From contig NC_015145.1 of assembly GCF_000189535.1 (NCBI RefSeq), forward strand, positions 2,976,001-3,040,000: a stretch of DNA of 64,000 nucleotides, written 5' to 3'. Below are positions 30,783 to 47,811 of this stretch, piece by piece. A model generated the notes under the pieces. It did not search any database. It saw only the letters and a program-made list of their open reading frames with translations, and was not told where the DNA came from. Numbering within the stretch: position 1 is the stretch's first letter; each line of letters starts with the position of its first letter. This DNA is from Pseudarthrobacter phenanthrenivorans Sphe3 (lineage in GTDB: Bacteria > Actinomycetota > Actinomycetes > Actinomycetales > Micrococcaceae). The translations under genes were made by a program, and so were the position numbers.

Positions 30783-31107
30783 TCTCGTGTTCTCCGTTGT
30801 ATCCGGAGTGGCCGCTTCCGGTCACTCTCTTGTTGCGATGCCCCGCCGCCCGGGCCTTGAAGAAGATCTCCACGGCGGCGAAGGCGAAGCCTTAATAGTC
30901 GGATCGCATACCAGGAACTGATTCGCATCTCAGTGGTCCCTAGGCATGCAAAAATGTGGCATACGTTGCACAAGAACCCTGCAAACCGGAAACGTCGCTC
31001 TGGCTCAGCCTTTCAGCTGGAACCGGCGCACTCATCCACTGCCACAATAACAATTGGTAACAAGTCTAGCACGGACGGCCCATACCCCTTAATCAGGGCC
31101 CTAGTCC
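30783..31107 (-). promoter_or_regulatory. rpsL upstream region
   Basis: 325 bp without a gene between rpsL and a palindromic repeat. TAGACT on the minus strand (31063-31068) is a candidate -10, giving a leader of about 275 nt; no strong -35 is seen. Confidence 0.4.
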
Positions 31108-31173
31108 CCCAACTAGGTAGCGCCAAGTGTCGTTTTGAACCCCTAAAACGACACTTAGCGCTACCTGGTTGGG
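31108..31173. repeat. 66-bp palindromic repeat, copy 2
   Basis: 29-bp arms with two mismatches around loop GAACCCCT. Same family as 3236-3301. It lies between the rpoC terminator and the rpsL promoter region. Confidence 0.92.
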
Positions 31174-31183
31174 TTAACGGGAA

Positions 31184-31226
31184 GGCCCCGCCTCCCCCTG
31201 CCGAAAGGCAGGTTGAGACGGGGCCC
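31184..31226 (-). terminator. rpoC terminator
   Basis: Stem GGCCCCGCCTC/GAGACGGGGCC with an inner CCTGCC-GAAA-GGCAGG hairpin, 15 bp after the rpoC stop. Confidence 0.75.
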
Positions 31227-31240
31227 ACGCGGACTGCCTT

Positions 31241-35140
<3,900 letters not shown>

Positions 35141-35204
35141 ATGGTCCCTGTTCTCTCTTGTTCTCTAAATTCTGAAGTCTTGGGTGCGGGATGAGGAAGG
35201 TGAG

Positions 35205-35236
35205 GTACGACGGCGGGCGGTCACCCGCCGTCGTAC
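35205..35236 (-). terminator. Hairpin between rpoB and rpoC
   Basis: Perfect 13-bp stem (35205-35217 / 35224-35236), 6-nt loop, 6 bp after the rpoB stop. rpoB and rpoC are normally co-transcribed, so this is probably a processing or partial attenuation site. Confidence 0.6.
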
Positions 35237-35242
35237 GCCTCC

Positions 35243-38752
<3,510 letters not shown>

Positions 38753-39157
38753 GAGGGATCCTTCCACAGACCTTCAGGCGTTTTCAGATCTCCCCCGCTG
38801 TGCACCCTGCGGAATGCTCCGCAGTGCTACCATCCGGTTCCGCTATATGACCCGGGGCCCGTGCTGACGATGCTGTGACGTTGTTGACGGCACGTTGATT
38901 GCCAGCTGCCAGGCAAAGCCCACCGCTATATGAAGGCTGAAGGTAAACAGGGAAGACGCAAATATCTACGATACGGCAAAACAACCTACATGTCTACCCC
39001 ACATCCGGCCTGATTGCAAGCACCGGTTTTCGCAAGTGCCGCCGCCGGAGCGGCCGCCGGAATGCACATAGCCGCTCATGCGTTTGAATAGTTGGGTGAC
39101 CAGGGTCACGATAGCCTTGGTGGCTTACACACCGAAAACGGATCGGAAGACAGAACC
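38753..39157. promoter_or_regulatory. Divergent region between rpoB and the thiolase gene
   Basis: 405 bp without a gene. It has two copies of the TATATGA motif (38839-38851 and 38933-38943) shared with the rpoA upstream region. rpoB promoters must lie here; TAGATA on the minus strand near 38965 is a possible -10 but is weakly supported. Confidence 0.4.
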
Positions 39158-40357
39158 ATGGGCAACTCTCCTGACAACACCGACGTTGTCATACTTGCAG
39201 CAGCACGAACCCCGCAAGGCCGGATCAACGGCCAGCTGGCCAGCTTCACGGCAGTGGAGCTCGGCGCCCACGCCATCAGAGCCGCGCTGGAGGCCAGCGG
39301 CGTGAACGTAGGCGATGTCGAGGCCGTCATCATGGGACAGGTGCTCCAGGCAGGGGCGGGGCAGAACCCTGCGCGGCAAAGCTCGATCGGCGCCGGCATC
39401 GGGTGGAATGTTCCGGCGGTGACCGTCAATAAGGTGTGCCTTTCGGGACTTACCGCGGTCATTGACGCCGCCAGGATGATCCGTGGCGGGGAAGCGTCGG
39501 TGGTGGTGGCCGGCGGCCAGGAGTCCATGACCCGCGCTCCGCACCTGCTGCCCGGTTCACGCCAGGGCTGGACTTACGGCTCCATCCAGGCTTTGGACGC
39601 CGCCGCCCATGACGGCCTGACCGATGCCTTCGACGGTCAGTCGATGGGCCTGTCCACCGAAACGAGGAACCTGACGCTGGGCATTGACCGGACGTCCCAG
39701 GACAATGTGGCCGCCCAGTCGCACCAGCGCGCTGCGCTTGCAGCCAAGAACGGAACCTTCGACGACGAGATCGCACCTATCAGTGTCAAGCAGCGCAAGG
39801 GTGATCCGCTGGTGGTTTCTGAGGACGAGGGCGTTCGTCCCAACGCCTCCGTCGAGTCCCTCGCCGGTCTCCGCGCAGCCTTCGTCACCGATGGCACCAT
39901 CACCGCCGGCAACTCCTCTCCCCTGTCTGACGGCGCCGCAGCGCTGGTGCTGGCATCGCGGGCGTACGCGGAAGAGCACGGCCTGGAGTACCTGGCCGTC
40001 GTTGGGAAGCCGGGGCAGGTGGCCGGGCCGGACAACTCCCTGCACTCACAGCCGTCCAGCGCCATCCGAAATGCCCTTGACCGGGCCGGCTGGACCACCG
40101 CAGACCTGGACTTCATCGAGATCAACGAGGCCTTCGGGTCCGTGGCGGTGCAGTCACTGAAAGACCTGGACTATCCCCTTGAGAAGTGCAACATCCATGG
40201 CGGGGCCATTGCACTGGGCCATCCCATCGGCGCTTCGGGCGCCCGCCTTGCAGCTCACGCGGCCCACGAACTCAAGCGCCGCGGAACGGGCAAGGCGGCG
40301 GTGTCCCTGTGCGGCGGCGGCGGGCAGGGCGAAGCGCTCCTGCTGTACCGCGACTGA
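39158..40357 (+). CDS. Acetyl-CoA C-acyltransferase (thiolase)
   Basis: 399 residues. Condenses or cleaves acyl-CoA (fatty acid or acetoacetyl-CoA metabolism). The catalytic triad is visible: nucleophile C94 (NKVCLSGL), H355 (GHPIGASGAR) and C385 (SLCGGGGQG). ATG 39158 has GGAAGACAGAACC upstream; earlier in-frame starts add an unconserved 22 residues. It overlaps the next gene (TGATG) and is probably co-translated with it. Substrate chain length cannot be told from sequence. Confidence 0.95.
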   Translation: MGNSPDNTDVVILAAARTPQGRINGQLASFTAVELGAHAIRAALEASGVNVGDVEAVIMGQVLQAGAGQNPARQSSIGAGIGWNVPAVTVNKVCLSGLTAVIDAARMIRGGEASVVVAGGQESMTRAPHLLPGSRQGWTYGSIQALDAAAHDGLTDAFDGQSMGLSTETRNLTLGIDRTSQDNVAAQSHQRAALAAKNGTFDDEIAPISVKQRKGDPLVVSEDEGVRPNASVESLAGLRAAFVTDGTITAGNSSPLSDGAAALVLASRAYAEEHGLEYLAVVGKPGQVAGPDNSLHSQPSSAIRNALDRAGWTTADLDFIEINEAFGSVAVQSLKDLDYPLEKCNIHGGAIALGHPIGASGARLAAHAAHELKRRGTGKAAVSLCGGGGQGEALLLYRD

Positions 40358-40869
40358 TGGCGGAAGCACCTGCGGGCAGCAACGGCTCCCAGGACGGAGC
40401 CGCCGTCGGCCGGGAACGTTTCCTGGCCGACGCCGCCGCACGCGGCCTGCACGTTGACGTGGTGGAACGGCCGGCGGCCAAAAGCCTTGAGGAGGCAGCG
40501 GGCATCCTGGGGATCATGCCCGGGGACATCGTCAAGTCGCTGGTGGTCAAGCACAGGGACGGCTCCTTCCTGTTTGCGCTGATTCCGGGCGACCGGCAGA
40601 TATCGTGGCCCAAGCTCCGGAACCTCGTGGGCGTCAACAAACTCTCGCTGCCGCCCGCGGATGTGGCCCTGGATGCCACGGGCTATGAGCGCGGGACCAT
40701 TACTCCGCTGGGCAGCACCACCAGCTGGCCGGTTTACGCGGACGCCACCATCACGGGGCGCCGGATTTCGATGGGCGCCGGAGCACATGGTTACAGCGCA
40801 TTCGTTGACGCGGACGCACTCACGTCCGCCCTGGATGCGGTGGTTGCGGACATCAGCGACCCCGCCTGA
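40357..40869 (+). CDS. YbaK/ProX-type aminoacyl-tRNA deacylase
   Basis: 170 residues with a YbaK/EbsC fold: GDIVKSLVVKHRDGSFLFALIPGDRQISW (lysine for tRNA/substrate binding) and the C-terminal GRRISMGAGAHGYSAF. Members hydrolyse mischarged tRNAs such as Cys-tRNA-Pro. The ATG overlaps the thiolase stop. Which tRNA it edits is unknown. Confidence 0.9.
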   Translation: MAEAPAGSNGSQDGAAVGRERFLADAAARGLHVDVVERPAAKSLEEAAGILGIMPGDIVKSLVVKHRDGSFLFALIPGDRQISWPKLRNLVGVNKLSLPPADVALDATGYERGTITPLGSTTSWPVYADATITGRRISMGAGAHGYSAFVDADALTSALDAVVADISDPA

Positions 40870-40880
40870 CCTCCCCGAAC

Positions 40881-40946
40881 CCCAACTGGGTAGCGCTAAA
40901 TGTCGTTTTGAGGGCTCATAACGACACTTAGCGCTACCTACTTGGG
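40881..40946. repeat. 66-bp palindromic repeat, copy 3
   Basis: Same length and layout as 3236-3301: 29-bp arms with several mismatches around loop GAGGGCTC. It lies between the convergent deacylase and rplL genes, next to their terminator. Confidence 0.9.
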
Positions 40947-40957
40947 CTGGGAACGCA

Positions 40958-40989
40958 AAAGCCCCGCCCACAAACGTGGACGGGGCTTT
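40958..40989. terminator. Bidirectional terminator, rplL and deacylase genes
   Basis: Stem AAAGCCCCG-CCAC / GTGG-CGGGGCTTT with an AAAC loop, one mismatch, and U-runs in both directions. Confidence 0.88.
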
Positions 40990-41006
40990 CCGAAGGAAAA
41001 GCGCTG

Positions 41007-41384
41007 TTACTTGAGGGTAACGGTGGCGCCTGCAGCCTCGAGCTGCTCCTTGGCCTTCTCGGCAGCTTCCTTGGTAGCACCTTCGAGGACAGCCTTGGGA
41101 GCGCTGTCAACCAGGTCCTTTGCTTCCTTCAGGCCCAGGGAAGTGATGGCGCGGACTTCCTTGATCACTGCGATCTTCTTGTCGCCGGCTGCTTCGAGGA
41201 CAACGTCGAAGTCGGTCTTCTCTTCAACCTCTTCAGCAGCTGCGCCACCGGCAGGGCCGGCAACTGCAACAGCAGCAGCGGTAACTTCGAAGGTCTCTTC
41301 GAAGAGCTTGACGAACTCGGAGAGCTCGATGATGGTCAGTTCCTTGAAAGCTTCAATGAGCTCTTCGTTGCTGAGCTTCGCCAT
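41007..41384 (-). CDS. rplL: 50S ribosomal protein L7/L12
   Basis: 125-residue stalk protein that recruits GTPase factors. N-terminal dimer domain [17 protein letters not shown], alanine-rich hinge, and C-terminal factor-binding domain [24 protein letters not shown] 41384 with AGGAAGGACG upstream; an earlier in-frame start is rejected. It follows rplJ by 77 bp. Confidence 0.99.
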   Translation of the reverse strand: MAKLSNEELIEAFKELTIIELSEFVKLFEETFEVTAAAVAVAGPAGGAAAEEVEEKTDFDVVLEAAGDKKIAVIKEVRAITSLGLKEAKDLVDSAPKAVLEGATKEAAEKAKEQLEAAGATVTLK

Positions 41385-41461
41385 GGTAGGCGTCCTTCCT
41401 GTTGTGGTGTTCAGCGGCGCGGGGCCTGGCATCACACCGGAGTCTGGTGGGGTGAAGAGTC

Positions 41462-42043
41462 TTAGTTCTCTTCAGCTGCGGGAGCTTCAGCCGGGGCTTC
41501 AGCTTCTGCGGCAGGTGCTTCTTCAGCGGCGGGCGCCTCGGCAGCTGCCGGTGCACCGTTCTCTTCTTCAAGCTTGAGGCGCAGTGCGTCGATGATGCGT
41601 GCAGCGGCGGCGGCAGGGGCCTTGAGGACGCCTGCAACCTTGGCGAGCTGCAGCTCACGGGACTCGAGTGCTGCCAGTGCGGCAACCTCGCTGGCGTTCA
41701 GTGCCTTGCCCTCGAAGTAGCCGGTCTTGATGACGAGCTGCTTGTTGGTCTTGGCGAAATCCGTCAGGCTCTTGGCAGCAGCAACTGCGTCACCCTTGAT
41801 GAACGCGATTGCAGTGGGGCCGGAGAGCTGGTCGTTGAATGCTTCAACGCCGGCTTCCTTGGCTGCAATGGCGGTCAGGGTGTTCTTGACGACCGCGAAC
41901 TTGGTGTCCTGGCCGAGAGAAACACGCAGCTGCTTGAGCTGTGCAACGGTGAGCCCGCGGTATTCGGTCAGGACAGCGGCGTTCGATTCCTTGAAATCGT
42001 TAGTGATCTCAGCTACTGCTGAAACCTTGATAGGCGTTGCCAT
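41462..42043 (-). CDS. rplJ: 50S ribosomal protein L10 with Ala/Glu/Pro-rich tail
   Basis: Stalk base that binds L7/L12 dimers. 193 residues from ATG 42043 ([28 protein letters not shown] upstream). The last 35 or so residues after the L12-binding helix are an added acidic Ala/Glu/Pro run. The gene has a long leader with an attenuator. Confidence 0.98.
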   Translation of the reverse strand: MATPIKVSAVAEITNDFKESNAAVLTEYRGLTVAQLKQLRVSLGQDTKFAVVKNTLTAIAAKEAGVEAFNDQLSGPTAIAFIKGDAVAAAKSLTDFAKTNKQLVIKTGYFEGKALNASEVAALAALESRELQLAKVAGVLKAPAAAAARIIDALRLKLEEENGAPAAAEAPAAEEAPAAEAEAPAEAPAAEEN

Positions 42044-42332
42044 AACCCTCCTTCCGGGGATAGTGCCGGTATTCGACGGTCCCCGCTCAAGGTGAGCTAA
42101 AACTAAAAACGCCCCGCGCAGATGCACGGGGCTTGGCTCAACACAGATAGTCCATGGAGCTTTGCTTCGTTCACCTGCGCCGGCCGCCCTGCGTTGAGGG
42201 TCCTTCGTCCGGAAACCCACTGTGGTCCCCCGCGCACAACTGCAGAGTTGAGCCATGTTCAGGAGAGTGGATTTCCAACAACCGACGGTCTTTGGTCATC
42301 CCAGTCTACGGGAGGCGCCTCCGGTCCGCCAA
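42044..42332 (-). promoter_or_regulatory. rplJ leader with promoter and attenuator
   Basis: On the minus strand TTGGCG (42327-42332) and TAGACT (42303-42308) form a promoter with an 18-bp spacer. The leader, about 255 nt, ends with a terminator-type hairpin GCCCCG/CGGGGC (42111-42132) followed by TTTTT (42105-42109), 61 bp before rplJ. This fits L10(L12) autoregulation by attenuation, though the L10-binding fold itself was not resolved by eye. Confidence 0.6.
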
Positions 42333-42340
42333 ATCGCGCC

Positions 42341-43459
42341 TCAGCTGTTGCTGGTGCGCAGGCGCGGGAGCTCCTTTTGCCAGATCCCGGTCACACCCGC
42401 GGTCTGGAAGCCCAACTGCTTGTTCACGGTCAGGAGGTACCTGTTCTCCGGAGCATTCCAGGTGTAAATGACGCGGGCATCAGGGAACTGCTCGGTGAGC
42501 CGCTCCATGTTGGCCACCTTGATCAGCAGCCCCAGCTTGTTCCCGCGGTGTTCCTGCAGGACCAGGGTGTCGTCCTGGAAGACAACGTCCGTGCGGTGCG
42601 CCAGCACGGTGATCGTGGTCAGGCCCACGAGCGCCCCGGTGGCGAGGTGTTCGACGGCGGTGACCACCGTCCGCCTCCCCTGCGCTATGGCGACGTCTTC
42701 CGCTTCCCGCAGGATGCCGCCGTCGAACACCATGTCCTGTTCCACGGGCGCTTCCAGGGAGGGATCGACGTCGGCCCCCGCCTGGTTCTCAAGGGCCGCC
42801 ACGGCCTCCAGCCACTGCTCCGGGCAGCGGTCCGTCCAGTGGTGCAGCCGGTAGCGGCCGTTGTTCGCCTCCTCGGCCTCCGCCTGCAGGTCTGCCACGA
42901 GCTTGGAATCCAGGGGCAATGAGCAGGAGCTGAACTGCTCGATGTGCTGCAGCGTGTAGCCGGTCTTCTGCGCAAACTCCACTTCGCGGCTCTCCAGCGG
43001 CACGAAGCCCTGGCCGGAGCCCGGGACCAGCTGGGCCCGTTCAAACTCGTGCAGCGACGCCCCCGGGTGGTTGGTGTCCACCAGGATCATGGTGCGGCCT
43101 TCGGCCCGGGCCAGCTGTTCGGCGGCCTGGAGCAGGCGCCTGCCCACCCCCTGGCGCTGGAACTCCGGCAGGATGTCCAAGGTGAATTCGGCAAGGTCCA
43201 GGTTGTCAGTGAGGGGAAGGGCGATGTCCACCGTGCCCACAATGTCCCCGTCCACCTTGGCCACAAGGATCAGCTGGCGCTCGTACGGGTCCTGGAACTC
43301 AAGCAGTTTTTCCAGCGGACCATACGCGAGGTCGTCGCTGCCCCAGGTCTGCATGCGAACCTTGCGCCCCACCTCGACGGCGGCCAGGAAGTCCGCAGCG
43401 TCCGGCGCATCGAGCCTGTCCGGAATCCAGAGCTGCTCGATCTTCACGTCTTTTGCCAT
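42341..43459 (-). CDS. Two-domain GNAT-family acetyltransferase
   Basis: 372 residues with two GNAT-like halves. The first has the acetyl-CoA site EFQRQGVGRRLL (about residues 115-130). The second has EHRGNKLGLLIKVANME and ends TAGVTGIWQKEL. ATG 43459 is chosen since it starts just after the upstream paralogue's stop (43467). The substrate is unknown. It is paired with a paralogue and lies between rplA and rplJ. Confidence 0.85.
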   Translation of the reverse strand: MAKDVKIEQLWIPDRLDAPDAADFLAAVEVGRKVRMQTWGSDDLAYGPLEKLLEFQDPYERQLILVAKVDGDIVGTVDIALPLTDNLDLAEFTLDILPEFQRQGVGRRLLQAAEQLARAEGRTMILVDTNHPGASLHEFERAQLVPGSGQGFVPLESREVEFAQKTGYTLQHIEQFSSCSLPLDSKLVADLQAEAEEANNGRYRLHHWTDRCPEQWLEAVAALENQAGADVDPSLEAPVEQDMVFDGGILREAEDVAIAQGRRTVVTAVEHLATGALVGLTTITVLAHRTDVVFQDDTLVLQEHRGNKLGLLIKVANMERLTEQFPDARVIYTWNAPENRYLLTVNKQLGFQTAGVTGIWQKELPRLRTSNS

Positions 43460-43466
43460 AGGCGCA

Positions 43467-44567
43467 TCATCCCAGCCGTTTCTGCCACTCACCTTCATAA
43501 CCAGCAGGCCTGAATCCAAGGGCAATATTTATGGCCAGCATATGTTGGTTTTCCGTGGCATTCCATGTCAACACCGAGCGTGCCGAGGGCCACCTCTCCT
43601 GGGCCATGCGAAGGTTCATCAGCTTGACCAGCATTCCCAGGCGATGTCCCCGGTGCCCGGAGGACACCAGCGTGTCCTGCTGGAGCACGGTGGCGGGAAC
43701 TTCCGCCCGCCAGTTCAGGACCGTGTAGGCCACCAGCTCGCCAGTGGGCCTGTGCTTGGCAGCCGCCGTCAGCGCCTGCATACCGCTGCGGGCCAGCATT
43801 TCCTCGTTCCGCCTGACCCTGTCCGCGTCCCAGGCTTCACCTTCCCAGTCCAGGCCAGCCGTGGGCACATCGGTGCTCATCCGGGCATTAAGGATGGCGT
43901 AGCTGTCCACCAGTTCTTCGGGGCAGGCGTCGGCCCACCCCACCAGGTCGTAGTCCCCTGCGTGGCCCCTTGCCGAAGCTTCCAGTGCGGCCAGCCGCTG
44001 CGGCGGCACAGGGAGGCTGAGCCGGCTGGACTTCTCCACCTGTTCAAGCCCGTAACCAGCGGCCGCGGCAAAGGCTGTTGAGGGCTCATCCGCCGGCAGG
44101 CCTCCTGCACCGGACTTCGCCGGCAGCAGCGCGCCGGCTGCACGGTCCACCTGCTCGGCGGGCAGTTCGAAGTAACCATCCAGGGATGTACGGTGGTTCT
44201 CCTGCGCAACAGCCTCAGCAAAGTGCAACAACTGCCGGCCCAGTCCGCGGTGCCGGAACTGCCGTGCCACCAGGACATTGATGCCCGCCGTCCACAGGTT
44301 TTCCCGCAGTGGGAGCGTCACTGAGCACATGCCCACCGGTTCCCCGCTGATCCGGCCCAGGAAGAGGTGCCGCGCTTCATAGGGGGTCCCCCGCCAATGC
44401 TCCAGTTCCTCGGCTGCGGTATAGCCTCGGTCAAGGTTGCCCCACGTCTCCAGTTCGTGCGCCCTCCGCAGGGCCAGGCAGTCAAGGAAGTCCGGGTAGT
44501 CTTCCGCCTGCTCCAGGGACGGGGGCATGGCGACGGCGGAAACCCCCAGGGCGTTCGGCTGCGTCAT
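43467..44567 (-). CDS. Two-domain GNAT-family acetyltransferase (paralogue)
   Basis: 366 residues, the same design as its downstream neighbour: RQFRHRGLGRQLLHFAE in the first half and SSGHRGHRLGMLVKLMNLRM with FRPAGYEGEWQKRL at the end. The C-terminal halves are clearly alike, so the pair arose by tandem duplication. Function unknown; antibiotic or small-molecule acetylation is possible but not shown. Confidence 0.85.
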   Translation of the reverse strand: MTQPNALGVSAVAMPPSLEQAEDYPDFLDCLALRRAHELETWGNLDRGYTAAEELEHWRGTPYEARHLFLGRISGEPVGMCSVTLPLRENLWTAGINVLVARQFRHRGLGRQLLHFAEAVAQENHRTSLDGYFELPAEQVDRAAGALLPAKSGAGGLPADEPSTAFAAAAGYGLEQVEKSSRLSLPVPPQRLAALEASARGHAGDYDLVGWADACPEELVDSYAILNARMSTDVPTAGLDWEGEAWDADRVRRNEEMLARSGMQALTAAAKHRPTGELVAYTVLNWRAEVPATVLQQDTLVSSGHRGHRLGMLVKLMNLRMAQERWPSARSVLTWNATENQHMLAINIALGFRPAGYEGEWQKRLG

Positions 44568-44636
44568 GGCTTCAGCCTAGTCAGCCGCGGCGGGGTGTCG
44601 AGGGCCGCGGAGACAAAACGGTGGCTTAACGGACAA

Positions 44637-44666
44637 GGGACCGCCCGGCTGCTGCCGGGCGGTCCC
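44637..44666 (-). terminator. rplA terminator
   Basis: Perfect 13-bp stem GGGACCGCCCGGC (44637-44649) with 44654-44666, TGCT loop, 34 bp after the rplA stop. Confidence 0.85.
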
Positions 44667-44700
44667 TTCAATGCCGGAAGGCAAGGGATGCTGCTGAAGC

Positions 44701-45408
44701 CTAGGCTTCGGTCAGAACCTTGGTGACGTTCGGGTCCACGGAGATGCCGGGGCCGAACGTGGTGGCCACGGTGGCCTTCTGGATGTAGCGGCCCTTGGAA
44801 GCGGACGGCTTCAGGCGAAGCACCTCTTCCAGTGCGGCTGCGTAGTTCTCAGCCAGCTTGACGGCGTCGAAGGACACCTTGCCGATGATGAAGTGAAGGT
44901 TGGAGTGCTTGTCGACGCGGAAGTCGATCTTTCCACCCTTGATGTCGTTGACGGCCTTGGTGACATCGGGGGTCACGGTGCCCGTCTTCGGGTTCGGCAT
45001 CAGGTTACGCGGGCCCAGGACCTTACCGAGGCGGCCAACCTTGCCCATGAGGTCAGGGGTGGCGACGGCGGCGTCGAAGTCGGTCCAGCCGGCGGCGATC
45101 TTCTCGATCAGGTCATCGGAACCAACGAAGTCGGCGCCGGCAGCGATTGCTGCCTCAGCCTTGTCACCCGTGGCGAAAACCAGGACGCGGGCAGTCTTAC
45201 CGGTGCCGTGGGGCAGGTTGACGGTGCCGCGGACCATCTGGTCAGCCTTGCGGGGATCGACGCCGAGGCGGAATGCAACCTCAACGGTGGCGTCGAACTT
45301 GGACGGGTTGGTGTCCTTGGCCAGCGTTATTGCCTCAAACGGCGCGTAGAACTTGCCCGCGTCGATCTTGGCGGCTGCTGCCTCATATGCTTTGCTGCGC
45401 TTTGCCAT
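44701..45408 (-). CDS. rplA: 50S ribosomal protein L1
   Basis: 235 residues; L1-stalk protein that guides tRNA exit and can repress its own mRNA. Signature [15 protein letters not shown] and [19 protein letters not shown]. rplK lies 187 bp upstream, an unusually wide gap with no gene. Confidence 0.99.
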   Translation of the reverse strand: MAKRSKAYEAAAAKIDAGKFYAPFEAITLAKDTNPSKFDATVEVAFRLGVDPRKADQMVRGTVNLPHGTGKTARVLVFATGDKAEAAIAAGADFVGSDDLIEKIAAGWTDFDAAVATPDLMGKVGRLGKVLGPRNLMPNPKTGTVTPDVTKAVNDIKGGKIDFRVDKHSNLHFIIGKVSFDAVKLAENYAAALEEVLRLKPSASKGRYIQKATVATTFGPGISVDPNVTKVLTEA

Positions 45409-45594
45409 GCTGCTTATTTCTCCTTGTGCAGTTGTGGTCTGCGGACCGCGCTGGGCCCTGCCACAGTTGGTGCTCCGGCCCGTTATCCGTGCCGGATGTC
45501 CAACATCTCAATAGTGATGGTGCCGGTGGTCCCGGCGGTGCCGCCCGTCGTCGTGCCCGGTTTCCCGGACCCGGCAGCTGGGCAGCGAGGGATA

Positions 45595-46026
45595 TTAACC
45601 CTCGACGGTGATGCCCATGGAGCGGGCGGTGCCGGCGATGATCTTCGCTGCGCCTTCGAGGCTGGTGGCGTTGAGGTCTTCCATCTTGGTGGAGGCGATC
45701 TCGTTAACCTGTGCCTGGGTCAGCTTGGCAACCTTGACGGTGTGCGGGGTAGCTGAACCCTTGGCGACGCCTGCAGCCTTCTTGATGAGCTCTGCAGCCG
45801 GCGGGGTCTTGGTGATGAACGTGAAGGAACGGTCCTCGTAGACCGTGATTTCCACGGGGATGACGTTTCCGCGCTGGGCTTCCGTCGCAGCGTTGTACGC
45901 CTTGCAGAATTCCATGATGTTGACACCGTGCTGGCCAAGCGCAGGACCAATCGGCGGGGCCGGGTTAGCGGCACCTGCCTGGATCTGCAGCTTGATGAGG
46001 CCGGTGACCTTCTTCTTGGGAGCCAA
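45595..46026 (-). CDS. rplK: 50S ribosomal protein L11
   Basis: 143 residues; binds the GTPase-associated 23S rRNA. Proline-rich N-terminus [18 protein letters not shown] and C-terminal rRNA-binding domain are complete. It follows nusG by 129 bp. Confidence 0.99.
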
Positions 46027-46155
46027 TGTAGGGTCCTTCTCTCAATAACGTCCTGGGACACAGGAGCGTGCCTCAGGTTTTTGGCCGCCATGGCAAGGCG
46101 GCCGGCCGTTCCCGTGCCGCTAAGCGGGCAGCGCCGGAACGAATTCTTTGGGTTG

Positions 46156-46980
46156 TCAGATCTTGGTGACCTGGTTGAACGCCAGGGTGACCGGCGTTTC
46201 GCGCTCGAAGATGGAGACCAGGACCACGAGGGTCTGGGACTCGGGCTTGATCTCGGAAATCGTGGCGGGAAGGGTCTCGAACGGGCCTTCCTTGACGATG
46301 ACGGATTCGCCAACCTCGAAGTCCACAGCCACGGGGGTCTGGTGCTGCTTGTTGACCGGCTTGCCCTTCTCGGCCTGCTCTTCCTCGAAGACCGGCGCGA
46401 GCATGGAGAATACCTCGTCGAGGCGCAGCGGTACCGGGTTGTGCGCGTTGCCCACGAAGCCGGTCACACCGGGAGTGTGGCGGACGGCACCCCAGGAGGC
46501 GTCGGTCAGGTCCATGCGGACCAGAACGTAGCCGGGGATGCGGACGCGGTTGATGACCTTGCGCTGAGCGTTCTTGATCTCAACGACTTCTTCCATGGGC
46601 ACCTGGATCTCGAAGATGTAATCTTCCATGTCCAGGGTCTGGATACGGGTCTCCAGGTTGGCCTTTACGCGGTTTTCGTAACCGGCGTAGGAGTGGATGA
46701 CGTACCAGTCACCTTCCTGGCGGCGCAGCTTGGCCTTGAATTCCTCAGCGGGGTCCACGTCGGCCTTGGCTGCGGCAGCGGCGAGGGCATCAGCGGACTC
46801 TTCGTCGGAGCCGGCCTCGTCAGCCTCGGCGTCGTCGTCGGTCTCGGCGTCAAAGTCGGAATCGGCGTCATCGGATTCGGGCGCGGAGGACTCAACCTCA
46901 GACTCGTCACCGGCTTCTGCCGTGATGTCCGCGGACTCTTCCAGCTCAGTCTCGGTTACCTCGAGCTCCTGCTCAGACAC
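46156..46980 (-). CDS. nusG: Transcription antitermination factor NusG with acidic N-terminal extension
   Basis: 274 residues. The NGN domain starts about residue 100 ([20 protein letters not shown]) and binds the RNA polymerase clamp. The C-terminal KOW domain ([20 protein letters not shown]) contacts S10 or Rho. The first 90 residues are a strongly acidic Asp/Glu/Ala stretch, common in actinobacterial NusG. GTG 46980 is chosen because AGGAG lies 5 bp before it; an ATG 30 bp upstream is the alternative. Confidence 0.97.
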   Translation of the reverse strand: MSEQELEVTETELEESADITAEAGDESEVESSAPESDDADSDFDAETDDDAEADEAGSDEESADALAAAAAKADVDPAEEFKAKLRRQEGDWYVIHSYAGYENRVKANLETRIQTLDMEDYIFEIQVPMEEVVEIKNAQRKVINRVRIPGYVLVRMDLTDASWGAVRHTPGVTGFVGNAHNPVPLRLDEVFSMLAPVFEEEQAEKGKPVNKQHQTPVAVDFEVGESVIVKEGPFETLPATISEIKPESQTLVVLVSIFERETPVTLAFNQVTKI

Positions 46981-47094
46981 TTGGTCTCCTGCTTCCTCAT
47001 TGCCTAACATGCCTATTTAAATGGCTCAATTCCGCACACCGGTGTATCCCTCCGGTTTCCCGGACGGAACACGCAGCCTGCGGACCGTTCAGCC

Positions 47095-47379
47095 TTAGCT
47101 GTCCGTGGGGCCGGTACCGCCGAAGATCCAGCCGACGGCGGTTCCGAAACCAATGTCCAGCAGGCTGACGATAATCATCATGATGCCTACGAACACCAGC
47201 ACCACGAGCGTGTAATTAATCAGTTCCTTGCGGGTTGGTGCAACAACTTTCTTCAGTTCGCCGATGATCTGGCGGATGAAGAGTGCAATGCGGGCGAAGA
47301 AGTTTGCCTTGGCGTCCTTCTTAGCTGGGCGGCCCTTGGAGCTGCTGGCAGCTGTTTCGGTCACCTGGTCCTCGCTCAT
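47095..47379 (-). CDS. secE: Protein translocase subunit SecE
   Basis: 94 residues with an acidic/basic N-terminal part, the conserved amphipathic [19 protein letters not shown], and one C-terminal transmembrane helix ([17 protein letters not shown]). Clamps SecY. It lies between tRNA-Trp and nusG as in other actinobacteria. Confidence 0.97.
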   Translation of the reverse strand: MSEDQVTETAASSSKGRPAKKDAKANFFARIALFIRQIIGELKKVVAPTRKELINYTLVVLVFVGIMMIIVSLLDIGFGTAVGWIFGGTGPTDS

Positions 47380-47461
47380 CTTTGCAATGTTGGATTACCC
47401 GGCCCTGATCAGAACCATGGTTGCTGCGCTTGCCCCGGATTTTCGCCCGGGGCAGCTTGCG

Positions 47462-47534
47462 CAGGGCAGACAGGACTCGAACCTGCAACCTGCGGTTTTG
47501 GAGACCGCTGCGCTACCAATTGCGCCACTACCCT
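47462..47534 (-). tRNA. tRNA-Trp (anticodon CCA)
   Basis: 73 nt. Acceptor AGGGTAG/CTGCCCT with one G-T pair, D-loop GGCGCAATTGGTAGCGC, anticodon loop TCTCCAAAA, T-arm GCAGGTTCGAGTCCTGT, discriminator G. CCA is not encoded. It stands upstream of secE. Confidence 0.97.
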
Positions 47535-47811
47535 ATGGAGTGAATTCCACCCTCTGACAACGAACAACCAGCTTGCACTGGGGCGCACGTCATCATCCGT
47601 GTTTTCAACACCGGTGAACCAGTCTACGCAACAACTTCGCGTACGTCGAACCGGCCCGATTTCCGGCCCACCCTGCTTCCCGCCTTTCAGTGGCTGGCAT
47701 ACAGTCACAAATCAAAAGCGGCAACCCGGAGGGTCCGGTGAACAGCATAGAGTAGAACTCGTCGAATCCCACATTCCAGCCGCCAGGCTGCAAGCGAAGA
47801 ACGGACCTGCC

